Notes: generated by a model not told the origin, from the sequence alone. A stretch of 64,000 bases of DNA from Halobacteroidaceae bacterium (GCA_003551665.1 PUNE01000124.1:1-64000); one strand, 5' to 3'. Positions 1 to 9,497 are shown, numbered from the stretch's first letter. Numbers and translations are program-made.

Positions 1-50
1 GACCGAATAAAAGCCTGGTTACCATCCGCGAAGCGGTGAAAGTTGGGTAA
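1..50 (+). CDS. rplC: 50S ribosomal protein L3, C-terminal end (partial)
   Basis: Only the last 15 complete codons and the TAA stop are in the window. They read PNKSLVTIREAVKVG, which matches the usual L3 ending (PNKG-L-V-x-IREA-x-K). L3 is an early assembly protein of the large subunit. Its position 13 bp upstream of rplD is the standard S10 operon order. The start lies outside the window. Confidence 0.9.
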   Translation, partial: PNKSLVTIREAVKVG

Positions 51-63
51 GGAGGAGTGAACC

Positions 64-693
64 ATGCCTAAAGTATCAATTTTCGATAGAGAAGGCAGCC
101 AGGTTGGTGACCTGGACTTAATGGAAGGGGTATTTGCGGCGGAAATCAAGCCCGGACTGATGCACGATGCAGTTGTTGCCCAGTTACGGGGAAAACGCCA
201 GGGTACCTCTTCAACCAAAACCAGAAATGAAGTAAGAGGCGGAGGACGCAAGCCCTGGCGCCAGAAGGGAACCGGTCGTGCCCGCCACGGCAGCATCAGG
301 TCTCCCCTCTGGGTTGGTGGTGGAGTAACCTTTGGACCAAAACCCAAGGAATATACCAATCGCCTGCCCAAAAAAGTGAAAAAACAGGCCCTGCGGTCAG
401 CGTTTTCTGCAAAAGTTGCTGAGGAAAGGTTTTTGGTTCTCGATGAGTTTTCAATGGATGCTCCCAAAACCAGAAATGTAATTTCTCTGCTAGAGAACCT
501 CAAAATCGAAGGAGAAAAAGTTCTCCTGCTCATCGCAGATCGCGATGAAAATGTTTACAAATCAGCCCGGAATATTCCCGGGGTAAAGACACTGGTTGCT
601 TCAGCGATAAATATTTTTGACCTGCTTAACCACGAGTATATTGTCGCAACCAGGGAGGCTGTCAGCCTGGTTGAGGAGGTGCTTGCACCGTGA
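64..693 (+). CDS. rplD: 50S ribosomal protein L4
   Basis: L4 binds 23S rRNA domain I, and its extended loop lines the peptide exit tunnel. The 209-residue product has the normal family length (about 205-210). The central basic loop is visible as GGGRKPWRQKGTGRARHGS around residues 59-77. In Escherichia coli L4 also represses its own operon, but nothing here shows this. The ATG is preceded by GGAGGAGTG. The stop overlaps the GTG start of rplW (GTGA), so the two are probably translationally coupled. Confidence 0.97.
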   Translation: MPKVSIFDREGSQVGDLDLMEGVFAAEIKPGLMHDAVVAQLRGKRQGTSSTKTRNEVRGGGRKPWRQKGTGRARHGSIRSPLWVGGGVTFGPKPKEYTNRLPKKVKKQALRSAFSAKVAEERFLVLDEFSMDAPKTRNVISLLENLKIEGEKVLLLIADRDENVYKSARNIPGVKTLVASAINIFDLLNHEYIVATREAVSLVEEVLAP

Positions 694-980
694 AGGATCC
701 AAGGGAAATTATCTTAAAACCCCATATATCTGAACGGACCATGGATTTAATTAATGAAAACAATTCCTACACCTTCCAGGTTGCTTTAAAGGCAACCAAG
801 GTAGAAATCAAAAAAGCCGTTGAGGAAATTTTTGAGGTCAAGGTGGAAAAAGTGACCACCCACAGGATGCCTGGAAAAGAAAAATCCATGGGAGTGCACC
901 GCGGTTATACGCCAAAATGGAAGAAAGCAGTGGTTCGTCTGGCCGAAGGTGACAGCATCGAGATTTACGAAGGAATGTAA
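690..980 (+). CDS. rplW: 50S ribosomal protein L23
   Basis: L23 sits at the exit of the peptide tunnel and is the docking site for trigger factor and the signal recognition particle. The 96-residue product carries the family opening (I-L-KPHISERT) and the ending P-x-WKKAVVRL followed by the final beta strand. It starts with GTG overlapping the rplD stop; the ribosome binding site GAGGAGGTG lies inside the end of rplD. Length and order are normal for Firmicutes. Confidence 0.97.
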   Translation: MKDPREIILKPHISERTMDLINENNSYTFQVALKATKVEIKKAVEEIFEVKVEKVTTHRMPGKEKSMGVHRGYTPKWKKAVVRLAEGDSIEIYEGM

Positions 981-1005
981 GCTGGGCAGTAAAGGAGGGT
1001 GAACG

Positions 1006-1842
1006 ATGGCGATAAAAAAATTCAAACCAACCTCCCCGGGACGCAGGTTTATGACCGTTGCGGATTATTCCGAACTGAGCAAGGAAGGTCCGGAAAAAAG
1101 CCTTCTGGCTCCCCTGCATAAAAAAGGTGGGCGCAATGTTCATGGCCGCATAACTGTTCGTCACCGTGGAGGAGGGCATAAAAGAAAATATCGGATAATT
1201 GATTTTAAAAGAAATAAGGATGGAGTGCCCGCAAAGGTTGTCAGAATTGAGTATGATCCAAACCGCTCTGCCCGGATCGCGCTGCTCCATTATCTGGACG
1301 GGGAAAAACGCTACATTCTGGCTCCTAACCGTTTGAAGGTTGGAGACAGGGTGGTATCAGGGCCTGATGCCGATATTATTCCCGGCAATGCATTGCCGTT
1401 AAGCAATATTCCCGTAGGTACCGTCGTCCATAATATTGAGATGCGTCCGGGGAAAGGTGGCCAGCTGGCCCGTTCTGCTGGGACAGAGGCCCAGATCATG
1501 GCTAAAGAAGGAAAATATGCTCACGTACGGATGCCGTCTGGAGAGGTCCGTTTACTTGAACAGAGATGCCGCGCTACTATTGGTCAGGTTGGAAACATTG
1601 AACATGAAAACCTTTCTGGGGGAAAAGCGGGTAGGAGCCGCTGGCAAGGAATGAGACCTGCGGTTAGGGGAACAGTTATGAACCCCGTCGACCACCCCCA
1701 TGGCGGTGGCGAAGGAAAAACTCCTCCGGGCCGGCAGCCTGTTACCCCCTGGGGTATTCCGACGATAGGTTATAAAACCAGGAAGCGTCGCAAAGATTCG
1801 GATAAATACATTGTCCGCAGGCGACGCAGGAAAAAACGGTAG
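1006..1842 (+). CDS. rplB: 50S ribosomal protein L2
   Basis: L2 is a core large-subunit protein near the peptidyl transferase centre and helps join the subunits. The 278-residue product has the full family length. Visible marks are [19 protein letters not shown] near residue 45, and [18 protein letters not shown] near residue 225, which contains the strictly conserved histidine. The tail is very basic (RRRRRKKR). AAAGGAGGGTG lies just before the ATG. Confidence 0.98.
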   Translation: MAIKKFKPTSPGRRFMTVADYSELSKEGPEKSLLAPLHKKGGRNVHGRITVRHRGGGHKRKYRIIDFKRNKDGVPAKVVRIEYDPNRSARIALLHYLDGEKRYILAPNRLKVGDRVVSGPDADIIPGNALPLSNIPVGTVVHNIEMRPGKGGQLARSAGTEAQIMAKEGKYAHVRMPSGEVRLLEQRCRATIGQVGNIEHENLSGGKAGRSRWQGMRPAVRGTVMNPVDHPHGGGEGKTPPGRQPVTPWGIPTIGYKTRKRRKDSDKYIVRRRRRKKR

Positions 1843-1860
1843 AGGAGAGGAGGTATATCT

Positions 1861-2145
1861 ATGGGTCGCTCCCTGAAAAAAGGGCCTTTTTGTGAACCCA
1901 AGCTTCTCAAGCGAATTGAGGAGATGAACAAGAAAAACCAAAAGAATGTAATAAAGACCTGGTCCCGTGCCTCCACTATCTTTCCGGAAATGGTTGGGCA
2001 CACCATTGCCGTCCATGACGGTCGCCGCCATGTTCCGATTTATATTACTGAAGAGATGGTGGGGCATAAGCTTGGTGAATTTGCTCCAACGCGTAGATTT
2101 AGAGGCCACGGGGCACACACCGAAAGGTCCACATCACTGAAATAG
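1861..2145 (+). CDS. rpsS: 30S ribosomal protein S19
   Basis: S19 binds the head of the small subunit with S13 and contacts the A site. The 94-residue product opens with [10 protein letters not shown], and later shows [14 protein letters not shown] and KLGEFAPTR, all family hallmarks. The ribosome binding site GAGAGGAGG precedes the ATG. It is followed after 19 bp by rplV in the usual order. Confidence 0.98.
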   Translation: MGRSLKKGPFCEPKLLKRIEEMNKKNQKNVIKTWSRASTIFPEMVGHTIAVHDGRRHVPIYITEEMVGHKLGEFAPTRRFRGHGAHTERSTSLK

Positions 2146-2164
2146 GAGAGGGGGTTAGGATAAG

Positions 2165-2506
2165 ATGGAAGCAAAGGCAGTTGCCCGTTATTTGCGGATT
2201 TCTCCCCGCAAGGCTCGCCAGGTAATTGATCTGGTCCGTGGCCGGGAAGTGGGAGATGCCCTTTCCACCTTGAAATTTACTCCGCGGAAAGCCGCTCGGC
2301 TGATTGAGAAAGTTATTAATTCGGCTGTAGCCAATGCCGAGCATAACAACGAGATGGACCCAGATAATCTCTATATAAAAAAGGCTTTCGTTGACGAAGG
2401 TCCCACAATGAAACGGTGGAGAGCCCGGGCTTTTGGGCGGGCTACGATGATTAAAAAACGCATGAGCCACATTACAATTGTGGTCGGCGAGAAAGAGGAG
2501 GGATAA
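2165..2506 (+). CDS. rplV: 50S ribosomal protein L22
   Basis: L22 contacts all domains of 23S rRNA, and its hairpin narrows the exit tunnel beside L4. The 113-residue product has [19 protein letters not shown] near the N terminus and the hairpin region [15 protein letters not shown], where macrolide resistance changes occur in other bacteria. No odd residue is seen. The stop is separated from rpsC by one base. Confidence 0.97.
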   Translation: MEAKAVARYLRISPRKARQVIDLVRGREVGDALSTLKFTPRKAARLIEKVINSAVANAEHNNEMDPDNLYIKKAFVDEGPTMKRWRARAFGRATMIKKRMSHITIVVGEKEEG

Positions 2507-2507
2507 G

Positions 2508-3167
2508 ATGGGTCAAAAAATTAATCCTCATGGCTTACGCCTTGGTGTAATCAAGGACTGGGATGCCAAGTGGTTCCCCGAAAAAGGGAAAATGGCCGAT
2601 TATCTCCATGAGGATCTCGAGATCCGTAAACACATTAAAACGAATATGTATAATGCTGGAATAGCAAGGATTGTAATCCAGAGAGCCGCTCAAAGGATAA
2701 AACTTGATATTCATACTGCCCGTCCGGGAATGGTTATTGGCCGGGGCGGCGCGGAAGTAGATAAATTGCGCGGGGACCTGGAGAAACTTACCGGAAGCAA
2801 GGTAGTGGTGAACGTTGAGGAAGTCAAATCTCCCGATCTCAATGCTCAGCTTGTTGCGGAAAACGTTGCAGCGCAACTGGAAAGAAGGGTTTCCTTCCGG
2901 CGCGCAATGAAACAGGCCTTAAACAGGGCAATGCGCCTGGGTGCAGAAGGTTTCCGCATTCGTGCCGGTGGCCGCCTGGGTGGTGCTGAAATGGCCAGGG
3001 TCGAGGGATACAACAAGGGAAACGTTCCCCTGCACACCCTGCGAGCGGATATTGATTATGGTTTCGCCGAAGCAATGACTACCTATGGAAGCATCGGGGT
3101 TAAAGTCTGGATCAATAAAGGCGAAATATTACCTTCAACTGAAGGTAAGGGAGAAAAGGCGGAGTAA
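2508..3167 (+). CDS. rpsC: 30S ribosomal protein S3
   Basis: S3 lies at the mRNA entry channel and has helicase-like activity with S4 and S5. The start chosen gives [13 protein letters not shown], the standard N terminus; it is the ATG right after the rplV stop, with GAGGAGG in the rplV end as ribosome binding site. The KH domain shows the [12 protein letters not shown] loop near residue 80. The C-terminal half has [11 protein letters not shown] and the short tail normal for Clostridia. The product is 219 residues. Confidence 0.97.
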   Translation: MGQKINPHGLRLGVIKDWDAKWFPEKGKMADYLHEDLEIRKHIKTNMYNAGIARIVIQRAAQRIKLDIHTARPGMVIGRGGAEVDKLRGDLEKLTGSKVVVNVEEVKSPDLNAQLVAENVAAQLERRVSFRRAMKQALNRAMRLGAEGFRIRAGGRLGGAEMARVEGYNKGNVPLHTLRADIDYGFAEAMTTYGSIGVKVWINKGEILPSTEGKGEKAE

Positions 3168-3186
3168 GTGAAAGGAGGCCGGACAG

Positions 3187-3615
3187 ATGTTAATGCCCAA
3201 GCGCGTTAAATATAGAAAACAACAGCGGGGTCGGATGCGCGGACTGGCCCGGCGGGGAAATGAAATTGAATTTGGTGAATACGGTCTGATGGCCTTAGAG
3301 CCTGCCTGGATTACCAACCGGCAGATTGAGGCTGCCCGTATTGCCATGACCCGAAGCATTAAGAGAGGCGGAAAAGTCTGGATCAAAATTTTCCCCGACA
3401 AGCCGGTAACTGCAAAACCCGCAGAAACGAGAATGGGGAGCGGAAAAGGCGCTCCAGAATACTGGGTGGCAGTGGTTAAGCCTGGGCGAATTATGTTCGA
3501 ACTGGCTGGAGTCAGCAACCAAAAAGCCAAGGAAGCTTTGCGTTTGGCTGCCCATAAACTTCCCATTAAGACCAAGTTTGTCACCCGCGAAGAGTTGGAG
3601 GGTGAGCAAGAATGA
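3187..3615 (+). CDS. rplP: 50S ribosomal protein L16
   Basis: L16 helps position A-site tRNA and completes large-subunit maturation. The 142-residue product begins [11 protein letters not shown] and includes [11 protein letters not shown] and the [19 protein letters not shown] segment. A second in-frame ATG lies two codons later, but the first fits the family start. Its TGA overlaps the rpmC start (ATGA). Confidence 0.97.
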   Translation: MLMPKRVKYRKQQRGRMRGLARRGNEIEFGEYGLMALEPAWITNRQIEAARIAMTRSIKRGGKVWIKIFPDKPVTAKPAETRMGSGKGAPEYWVAVVKPGRIMFELAGVSNQKAKEALRLAAHKLPIKTKFVTREELEGEQE

Positions 3616-3806
3616 AAGCAGAGAAACTGCGTGATATGACCGGTGAAGAACTGGAATTAAAGTTAAGGGATTTGAAAGAAGAACTTTTTAACCTTCGTTT
3701 TCAGAATGCAACTGCCCAGCTGGAAAACCCTCTGCGCATAAGGAAGGTGCGCCGGGATATAGCCAGGGTGAAAACTGTAATGAAGGAAAAAGAAATAAGA
3801 GCTTAA
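3612..3806 (+). CDS. rpmC: 50S ribosomal protein L29
   Basis: L29 is a small two-helix protein beside L23 at the tunnel exit. The 64-residue product has the usual pattern: [13 protein letters not shown], then EELFNLRFQ and [16 protein letters not shown]. It starts on an ATG overlapping the rplP stop. In ordinary Firmicutes rpsQ follows directly; here another gene intervenes. Confidence 0.96.
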   Translation: MKAEKLRDMTGEELELKLRDLKEELFNLRFQNATAQLENPLRIRKVRRDIARVKTVMKEKEIRA

Positions 3807-3829
3807 TTGTTCAAAGGGGGGTTATCCCC

Positions 3830-4087
3830 ATGGCTAGCAGGGAACTGGAAAGAATCCCTCTTGTCGGGAAAAGAGTTAAAATCAGCAAGGTATCCGGAGG
3901 AACCTACCTTGGGTTAAGTGGAGAGGTTCTGGAAGACAGGGAAAATGTTCTGGTAATAGATGATCAGGGACGAAAAAAATTGATCCCCAAAAAGGTTTGC
4001 ACCTTCGAAATTTTTGAGAATGGCCGGCTTTTAGGGGAGATTAACGGCCAGACTCTGATAGGTCGTCCCGAAGACCGGTGCAACTGA
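3830..4087 (+). CDS. Archaeal Rpp29-like protein (RNase P component 1 family)
   Basis: The 85-residue product looks like the core of Rpp29/Pop4, the archaeal and eukaryotic RNase P subunit with an Sm-like barrel. Seen in the sequence: PLVGKRVKI (10-18, compare archaeal ELIGL-x-V), LGLSGEV (27-33, compare GI-x-G-x-V), ENVLVI (38-43, compare RNTL-x-I), LIPKK and TFEI (51-61), and GRPEDR (78-83, the family ending RPE-[DE]-R-I). Archaeal Rpp29 has longer basic ends, which are missing here. It has a strong site (AAAGGGGGG) and lies 23 bp after rpmC and 14 bp before rpsQ, the same slot as in archaeal S10 clusters. Binding to the bacterial RNase P RNA is inference; it could instead bind rRNA in the ribosome or an assembly intermediate. 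Confidence 0.75.
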   Translation: MASRELERIPLVGKRVKISKVSGGTYLGLSGEVLEDRENVLVIDDQGRKKLIPKKVCTFEIFENGRLLGEINGQTLIGRPEDRCN

Positions 4088-4101
4088 AAGGAGGTAGCAG
4101 C

Positions 4102-4362
4102 TTGGAAAGAAAAACGAGAAGAATCCAGGACGGCACCGTAATCAGTGATAAAATGGATAAAACAATTGTTGTCCTGGTTGAACGCCGTACCCAGCATCCT
4201 GTATACAAAAGGACTGTAAAGCGTAGTCAGAAATTCATGGCTCACGATGAAGAAAATACCTGTCGTGTTGGTGACAGGGTAGAAATAATTGAAAGTCGCC
4301 CCCACAGCAAGAATAAAAAGTGGAGGGTCCGAAGAGTTCTGGAAAGAGCCGAAAGAATTTAG
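4102..4362 (+). CDS. rpsQ: 30S ribosomal protein S17
   Basis: S17 is a primary 16S rRNA binder in the body of the small subunit. Motifs include [18 protein letters not shown] and [19 protein letters not shown], both typical. The start is placed at TTG 4102 (MERKTRR), seven bases after AAAGGAGGT. An upstream in-frame GTG at 4078 would sit before this binding site and inside the preceding gene, so it is unlikely. The product is 86 residues. Confidence 0.95.
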   Translation: MERKTRRIQDGTVISDKMDKTIVVLVERRTQHPVYKRTVKRSQKFMAHDEENTCRVGDRVEIIESRPHSKNKKWRVRRVLERAERI

Positions 4363-4389
4363 CGGTAGAGAGAGGAGGGGCAGCAGGTT

Positions 4390-4758
4390 ATGATCCAGTC
4401 AGAAAGTAAAATCCGTGTTGCCGATAATACCGGGGCCCGCCAGATTCTTTGTATCAATGTTCTTGGCGGTTCCAAGAAAAGATATGCCCGGGTAGGAGAT
4501 GTAATTGTTGCAACAGTTAAAGAAGCTATCCCGGGAGGAATGGTTAAAAAGGGTGAAGTAGTTAAGGCTGTTATCGTCAGGACCGAAAAAGAATTCCGGC
4601 GCCCGGATGGTTCATATATTTCTTTTGATGAAAACGCTGCAGTTATTATTGATCGAACCAATAATCCCCGGGGAACGAGGATCTTTGGCCCGGTAGCCAG
4701 AGAATTACGGGAGAAGAATTACATGAAGATTATTTCCCTGGCTCCGGAGGTCCTTTAA
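4390..4758 (+). CDS. rplN: 50S ribosomal protein L14
   Basis: L14 forms an intersubunit bridge and binds the silencing factor RsfS. The product has exactly the common length of 122 residues. It opens [18 protein letters not shown] and contains GVV-type strands and [14 protein letters not shown] near the end. It is preceded by a strong AGAGGAGGGG and starts on ATG. Confidence 0.98.
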   Translation: MIQSESKIRVADNTGARQILCINVLGGSKKRYARVGDVIVATVKEAIPGGMVKKGEVVKAVIVRTEKEFRRPDGSYISFDENAAVIIDRTNNPRGTRIFGPVARELREKNYMKIISLAPEVL

Positions 4759-4783
4759 GGTTTCAGGGAAGGAGGTAAGGAAA

Positions 4784-5110
4784 TTGGCGCATAAAATGCA
4801 TGTGAAAAAAGGAGATACCGTCCGCGTTATTGCGGGCAAGGATCTTGGCAAAAAAGGCAAGATCCTGGAGGTAATCCCGGATACCAAAAGGGTTATTGTT
4901 GAAGGTGTAAATGTGGTTCACCGCCATACCCGTCCCACCAGGGAACTTCCCCAGGGAGGGATCGTGGAAAACGAAGCACCGGTTCATGCTTCCAACGTAC
5001 AGCTAATCTGCCCCCGGTGCGGGAAGAATTCCCGGGTTGGCCGGAAAGTTTTGGACAACGGGAAAAAAGCTCGAATCTGCAAGAAGTGTAATGAGGTTGT
5101 CGATAAGTAG
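4784..5110 (+). CDS. rplX: 50S ribosomal protein L24
   Basis: L24 starts large-subunit assembly. The KOW motif is visible early ([20 protein letters not shown], near residues 8-27). The C-terminal part carries CPRC and CKKC pairs, which could bind zinc as in many Clostridia L24 proteins. The start is TTG ([10 protein letters not shown]) after GGAAGGAGG. The length, 108 residues, is normal. Confidence 0.96.
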   Translation: MAHKMHVKKGDTVRVIAGKDLGKKGKILEVIPDTKRVIVEGVNVVHRHTRPTRELPQGGIVENEAPVHASNVQLICPRCGKNSRVGRKVLDNGKKARICKKCNEVVDK

Positions 5111-5133
5111 CTGGGGAGAGAGGAGGTGCCACC

Positions 5134-5676
5134 ATGGCTGTGCTTAGAGAACAGTATAGAGATGAAATCGTTCCCAATTTAATGGAACGGTTCAAATATA
5201 ATAATGTAATGGAAGTACCCAAGCTGGAAAGAATTGTTGTAAATCTTGGTGTTGGTGAGGCCAAGGATGATGTTAAAGCCCTGGACAATGCTGTAAGTCA
5301 ACTTGCGGAGATAACCGGGCAGAGACCGGTAATAACCAGAGCCAAAAAATCTATAGCTAATTTTAAAATCAGGGCTGGAATGCCTGTGGGCTGCAAGGTC
5401 ACCCTTCGGGGAGAATTGATGTATGAATTCTTTTACAAACTGGTTACTGTTGCCCTGCCCCGGATTAGAGATTTCCGGGGAGTTTCCACACGGTCTTTTG
5501 ATGGCCGGGGGAATTACTCGCTGGGAATCAGGGAAATGACGGTTTTCCCGGAAATCGATATTGATAATATTGATAAAGTACGGGGGATGGACATTATAAT
5601 TGTAACTTCCGCCCAAACCGATGAAGAAGCACAGGAACTTCTGGGCCGGTTGGGAATGCCTTTTAAGAAGGACTGA
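5134..5676 (+). CDS. rplE: 50S ribosomal protein L5
   Basis: L5 binds 5S rRNA and contacts P-site tRNA in the central protuberance. The 180-residue product shows [35 protein letters not shown], and the late [16 protein letters not shown], all conserved. AGAGGAGGTG precedes the ATG. Order with rplX and rpsN is standard. Confidence 0.98.
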   Translation: MAVLREQYRDEIVPNLMERFKYNNVMEVPKLERIVVNLGVGEAKDDVKALDNAVSQLAEITGQRPVITRAKKSIANFKIRAGMPVGCKVTLRGELMYEFFYKLVTVALPRIRDFRGVSTRSFDGRGNYSLGIREMTVFPEIDIDNIDKVRGMDIIIVTSAQTDEEAQELLGRLGMPFKKD

Positions 5677-5690
5677 AAGGGGGAAAACGT

Positions 5691-5876
5691 GTGGCACGAA
5701 AAAGCCAGATAGAGCGAGAAAAACACGGCGAAAAGTATGATACCCGCAAGGTTCGGCGCTGCCGTCGTTGTGGTCGGGCCCGGGGTGTTCTCCGTCGATT
5801 TGAAATATGCCGGATTTGTTTCCGTGAATTAGCCCATAAAGGTGAAATTCCCGGGGTCAAAAAGGCTAGCTGGTAA
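5691..5876 (+). CDS. rpsN: 30S ribosomal protein S14, zinc-binding type
   Basis: S14 is in the head of the small subunit. At 61 residues this is the short type Z form. It carries two cysteine pairs (CRRC and CRIC) that bind one zinc ion, followed by the family ending [11 protein letters not shown]. Zinc-independent S14 is longer and lacks these pairs. The start is GTG after AAAGGGGG. Confidence 0.97.
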   Translation: MARKSQIEREKHGEKYDTRKVRRCRRCGRARGVLRRFEICRICFRELAHKGEIPGVKKASW

Positions 5877-5909
5877 TTAATTTTATGAAAGAGAGGAGGT
5901 TGGCATTAC

Positions 5910-6311
5910 ATGGCAATGACTGACCCCGTAGCTGATATGCTAACCAGGATTAGGAATGCTAATATGGCCCAAAAAGATACCGTTGATATCCCTACCTCCA
6001 AGCTGAAGGCCAGAATTGCAGAAATCCTAAAAGAGGAAGGGTTTATCAAAAATCATAAGGAAATTCAAGGGGGAAATCCCCAGGGGATTCTCCGCCTGCA
6101 CTTGAAATATGGCCCGGAGGGAGAAAAAGTAATTACCGGACTCAAGAGGATTAGTAAGCCGGGAATGCGGGTCTATGCAAAAAAGGATGAAATTCCCCGG
6201 GTTTTAGGTGGCCTGGGAATTGCAATAATTTCAACCAGCCAGGGAGTAGTGACCGATCGCGAAGCCCGGAAGATGGATCTGGGTGGAGAGGTCATCTGCT
6301 ATGTTTGGTAA
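5910..6311 (+). CDS. rpsH: 30S ribosomal protein S8
   Basis: S8 binds helix 21 of 16S rRNA and in E. coli represses the spc operon. The product shows [16 protein letters not shown] at the start and the family ending [17 protein letters not shown]. Two ATG codons, 5910 and 5916, can both serve; the first gives MAMTDP. GAGAGGAGG lies upstream. The product has 133 residues, which is typical. Confidence 0.97.
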   Translation: MAMTDPVADMLTRIRNANMAQKDTVDIPTSKLKARIAEILKEEGFIKNHKEIQGGNPQGILRLHLKYGPEGEKVITGLKRISKPGMRVYAKKDEIPRVLGGLGIAIISTSQGVVTDREARKMDLGGEVICYVW

Positions 6312-6325
6312 GGGAGGTGACTTAA

Positions 6326-6865
6326 TTGTCCCGTATTGGTAAAAAGCCGATTCCTGTTCCTGAGGGAGTAGAGGTTAAAATAAACAAGGACAGTGTTGAA
6401 GTCAAGGGACCCAAAGGGACCCTTACCCAGTCCCTGCATCGGTATGCTCAGGTTAAAGAAGAAGATGGCCAGGTATTGGTAGTGGTCCCTGGAAAGGAAA
6501 AGAGGTTCCGTGCTATCCAGGGTTTGACCAGAAGCCTTATTTTCAGCATGATCGAAGGAGTAACCAAAGGTTATGAAAAAAGACTGGAAATGGTAGGCAC
6601 CGGTTACCGGGGAGCAATGAAGGGCAAATCAATTGAATTGCAACTGGGCTTTTCCCACCCTGTATTAGTTGAACCAATAGAAGGAATTGAACTTGCCATG
6701 GAAGGCAATACCAAAATTATTGTCAGGGGAATAGACAAACAAAAGGTGGGCCAGATGGCTGCTGACATACGCCAGATTCGCAAACCCAATCCCTACAGTG
6801 GGAAGGGAGTTCGTTATGAAGGCGAGCATGTGCGGCGTAAGGTTGGTAAAGCTGGTGCCCAATAA
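6326..6865 (+). CDS. rplF: 50S ribosomal protein L6
   Basis: L6 lies near the factor-binding site and the sarcin-ricin loop. The 179-residue product starts MSRIGKKPIPVPEGV, has the two repeated L6 domains, and ends with KPNPYSGKGVRYEGEHVRRK-type sequence. The start is TTG, placed after AAGGGAGGTG, which overlaps the rpsH stop region. Confidence 0.97.
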   Translation: MSRIGKKPIPVPEGVEVKINKDSVEVKGPKGTLTQSLHRYAQVKEEDGQVLVVVPGKEKRFRAIQGLTRSLIFSMIEGVTKGYEKRLEMVGTGYRGAMKGKSIELQLGFSHPVLVEPIEGIELAMEGNTKIIVRGIDKQKVGQMAADIRQIRKPNPYSGKGVRYEGEHVRRKVGKAGAQ

Positions 6866-6889
6866 GGTGTAGAAAAAGGAGTGAGGGCC

Positions 6890-7249
6890 ATGAAAAATAA
6901 AAGGAAGATGCGGCGAAGCAGGCATCTTAGATTAAGAAATAAAGTGACAGGAACCCCCGAGCGGCCCCGCCTCAATGTCTACCGTAGCTTGAAAAATATC
7001 TATGCCCAGGTTATTGATGATGTAAGCGGACATACCCTGGTTGCAGCATCTTCTCTGGAAGATGGTATCAAGGAGCAAGTTGAAGCGACAGGGAACAAAG
7101 ATGCGGCCAAAAAAGTAGGCGAGTTAATAGCTGAAAGGGCAGTGGAAAAAGGTATTGAGCGGGTAGTATTTGATCGGGGTGGTAATCTCTACCATGGTCG
7201 GGTAAAAGCCCTGGCCGATGGCGCCCGGGAAAAGGGACTAAAATTTTAG
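6890..7249 (+). CDS. rplR: 50S ribosomal protein L18
   Basis: L18 binds 5S rRNA with L5. Motifs include [23 protein letters not shown], and the ending [24 protein letters not shown]. The ATG at 6890 is preferred over an in-frame GTG at 6881 because AAAAAGGAGTGAG then serves as the binding site. The product is 119 residues. Confidence 0.96.
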   Translation: MKNKRKMRRSRHLRLRNKVTGTPERPRLNVYRSLKNIYAQVIDDVSGHTLVAASSLEDGIKEQVEATGNKDAAKKVGELIAERAVEKGIERVVFDRGGNLYHGRVKALADGAREKGLKF

Positions 7250-7267
7250 GTGGAAGGAGGGTAATAT

Positions 7268-7768
7268 TTGACTGCAAAAGATATTCAGGAAAAGGAATTT
7301 ATTGAAAAGGTAGTTAATATAAATCGAGTAGCCAAGGTAGTAAAAGGTGGACGCCGCTTTAGCTTCAGCGCTCTGGTTGTAGTTGGTGATGGAGAAGGGA
7401 AAGTCGGCGTGGGACTGGGTAAAGCCAATGAAGTCCCCGATGCAATAAAAAAAGGGGTTGACGATGCCAAAAAAGAAATGGTCAAAGTTCCAATGATTGG
7501 AACAACCATTCCTCATGAAATTACCGGGCAGTTCGGGGCCGGCCGGGTTCTTTTAAAACCTGCCTCGGAAGGTACCGGTGTTATAGCAGGAGGAGCCGTA
7601 AGAGCTGTACTCGAAGCAGCTGGAGTTGCGGATATACTGACCAAGTCTCTGGGATCAGATAATCCGTTGAATATGGCTTCGGCAACCATGGAAGCCCTTC
7701 GTTCCCTGAAAAAACCTGAGGAAGTTGCAAAACTCCGCGGAAAAGAAATAAAAGACTTTATGGGTTAG
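7268..7768 (+). CDS. rpsE: 30S ribosomal protein S5
   Basis: S5 acts in decoding accuracy and in the helicase activity at the mRNA entry. The double-stranded RNA-binding fold is seen in [20 protein letters not shown], and the C-terminal domain in the [20 protein letters not shown] region. The start is TTG after GGAAGGAGGG. In most bacteria rpmD follows; here the stop is followed within 21 bp by rplO, with no room for L30. Confidence 0.97.
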   Translation: MTAKDIQEKEFIEKVVNINRVAKVVKGGRRFSFSALVVVGDGEGKVGVGLGKANEVPDAIKKGVDDAKKEMVKVPMIGTTIPHEITGQFGAGRVLLKPASEGTGVIAGGAVRAVLEAAGVADILTKSLGSDNPLNMASATMEALRSLKKPEEVAKLRGKEIKDFMG

Positions 7769-7789
7769 TCCTAGAAGGAGGGGAAAAAA

Positions 7790-8227
7790 ATGCGAATTCA
7801 TGACCTTAAACCCCGTCCGGCTAGCCGGAAAAACAGGAAAAGGGTGGGCCGGGGAACCGGTTCCGGTCTGGGAACCCATGCCGGTCGCGGCGATGGAGGA
7901 CAGAAATCCCGTTCCGGAGGCAGCGTCCGCCTTGGTTTTGAAGGTGGACAGACACCCCTGTTTAGAAGGCTGCCCAAAAGAGGTTTTAAGAATATCTTTG
8001 CCGATAAATATTCGGCAGTAAACGTCCGGGCCCTAAACCGTTTTGATGAAGGAACGGAAATTACTCCGGAATTATTGCTGGAAGCAGGGCTCATAAAAAG
8101 AAGGAACAAGGTTAAAATTATGGGGGATGGTGATTTGAAGCACTCCCTGACAATCAAGGCTCACAAATTCACTAAATCTGCCCTGGAAAAAATCGAAGCA
8201 GCCGGTGGCAGGGCGGAGGTGCTATAG
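7790..8227 (+). CDS. rplO: 50S ribosomal protein L15
   Basis: L15 is a late-assembly protein threaded through 23S rRNA. The glycine-rich basic N-terminal region ([18 protein letters not shown]) and [18 protein letters not shown] are diagnostic. The 145-residue product has normal length. AGAAGGAGGGG precedes the ATG. The stop is directly followed by the secY ATG with no gap. Confidence 0.98.
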   Translation: MRIHDLKPRPASRKNRKRVGRGTGSGLGTHAGRGDGGQKSRSGGSVRLGFEGGQTPLFRRLPKRGFKNIFADKYSAVNVRALNRFDEGTEITPELLLEAGLIKRRNKVKIMGDGDLKHSLTIKAHKFTKSALEKIEAAGGRAEVL

Positions 8228-9487
8228 ATGCTTAGCGCACTAAAAAATGCATTAAAAGTTAAAGAGCTTCGCAAGAAGATCCTTTTCATCTTCGCCATGA
8301 TTACTGTTTACCGGCTGGGTTCTTTTGTTCCCGTTCCGGGGGTTGACCCGGCACAGTTCAGGGAATTGATTGAAGCCGGTGGTATCCTTGGCCTGCTTGA
8401 TCTTTTCACAGGTGGTGCGCTGGGTCGCTTTACCATATTTGCCATGGGTATCAGTCCCTATATTACCGCTTCTATTATCATGCAGCTTCTCACTGCAGTT
8501 ATTCCAAAGCTGGAGCAACTTCAAAAAGAGGGCCCTGAAGGTAGAAAGATAATTGCCCAGTATACCAGATATGCCACGGTTGCTCTCGGGTTTATCCAGG
8601 GTATTGGGTTTACCATGTTTATTCAGAACATGGGTGCTATTCCGGATCCGAACATTGTAAGTCTCGGAATTATTGTCCTTACCCTTACTGCTGGAACAGC
8701 CTTCCTGATGTGGTTGGGAGAGCAGATAACTGAAAAAGGAATCGGTAACGGGATATCGATTTTGATATTCACTTCGATTATTTCTGTTTATCCCAGCGTT
8801 TTGTTTGATACAATTGAGCGTTTTCAACTGGGAACTGTTACCATCTGGAACCTGCTGATCTTCGTTGTTGCCGGGCTCGCGCTTGTAGCAGCAATAATCT
8901 TTGTCCAGCAGGGAGAAAGAAGGATCCCTGTGCAGTATTCGAAGCGGGTGGTTGGACGTCGGATTTACGGAGGAAGATCAACTCACATTCCGATGAAGGT
9001 AAACCAGGCTGGTGTTATCCCGGTTATCTTTGCTTCCAGCGTTCTGGCATTCCCCGTAACGATAGCTCAGTTATTGCCATGGGGTTGGGCCCAGAGCCTG
9101 GCAGATGCGCTACAGCCTGAGGGAGCCCTTTACATGGGTGTCTTTGCTGCAATGATTATCTTTTTCACCTACTTTTACACAGCCATTACCTTCAATCCCC
9201 AGGAAGTATCAGACAACATTAAGAAATACGGTGGTTTTATTCCCGGGTTGCGGCCTGGTCGTTCAACCGCCTCTTATATGGATCGGATTCTTACCAGGAT
9301 AACCCTGGCTGGAGCAGTTTTCCTGGCAATTGTGGCAATTTTGCCGAACTTCATGTTCCCTTTAACCCAGGTTAACATTGAATTCGGCGGAACATCGCTT
9401 CTCATTGTAACGGGTGTTGCTCTGGAGACCATGAAGCAAATCGAATCTCACCTTCTCATGCGCCATTATGAAGGGTTTATGCGTTAG
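8228..9487 (+). CDS. secY: Preprotein translocase channel subunit SecY
   Basis: SecY forms the membrane channel for Sec export and membrane protein insertion, with SecE and SecG. The 419-residue product shows about ten hydrophobic segments, the plug region after VPVPGVD, and the sequences MGISPYITASIIMQLL and EQITEKGIGNGIS. The cytosolic loop with QQGERRIPVQYSKR is present. The translation start abuts the rplO stop, so coupling is likely. The location upstream of adk and map is classical. Confidence 0.98.
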   Translation: MLSALKNALKVKELRKKILFIFAMITVYRLGSFVPVPGVDPAQFRELIEAGGILGLLDLFTGGALGRFTIFAMGISPYITASIIMQLLTAVIPKLEQLQKEGPEGRKIIAQYTRYATVALGFIQGIGFTMFIQNMGAIPDPNIVSLGIIVLTLTAGTAFLMWLGEQITEKGIGNGISILIFTSIISVYPSVLFDTIERFQLGTVTIWNLLIFVVAGLALVAAIIFVQQGERRIPVQYSKRVVGRRIYGGRSTHIPMKVNQAGVIPVIFASSVLAFPVTIAQLLPWGWAQSLADALQPEGALYMGVFAAMIIFFTYFYTAITFNPQEVSDNIKKYGGFIPGLRPGRSTASYMDRILTRITLAGAVFLAIVAILPNFMFPLTQVNIEFGGTSLLIVTGVALETMKQIESHLLMRHYEGFMR

Positions 9488-9497
9488 GAGGGGCGTT

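Noticed and set aside
1552..2118. A 188-codon minus-strand frame across rplB and rpsS.
   Set aside because: It overlaps two certain ribosomal protein genes and has no recognisable sequence.
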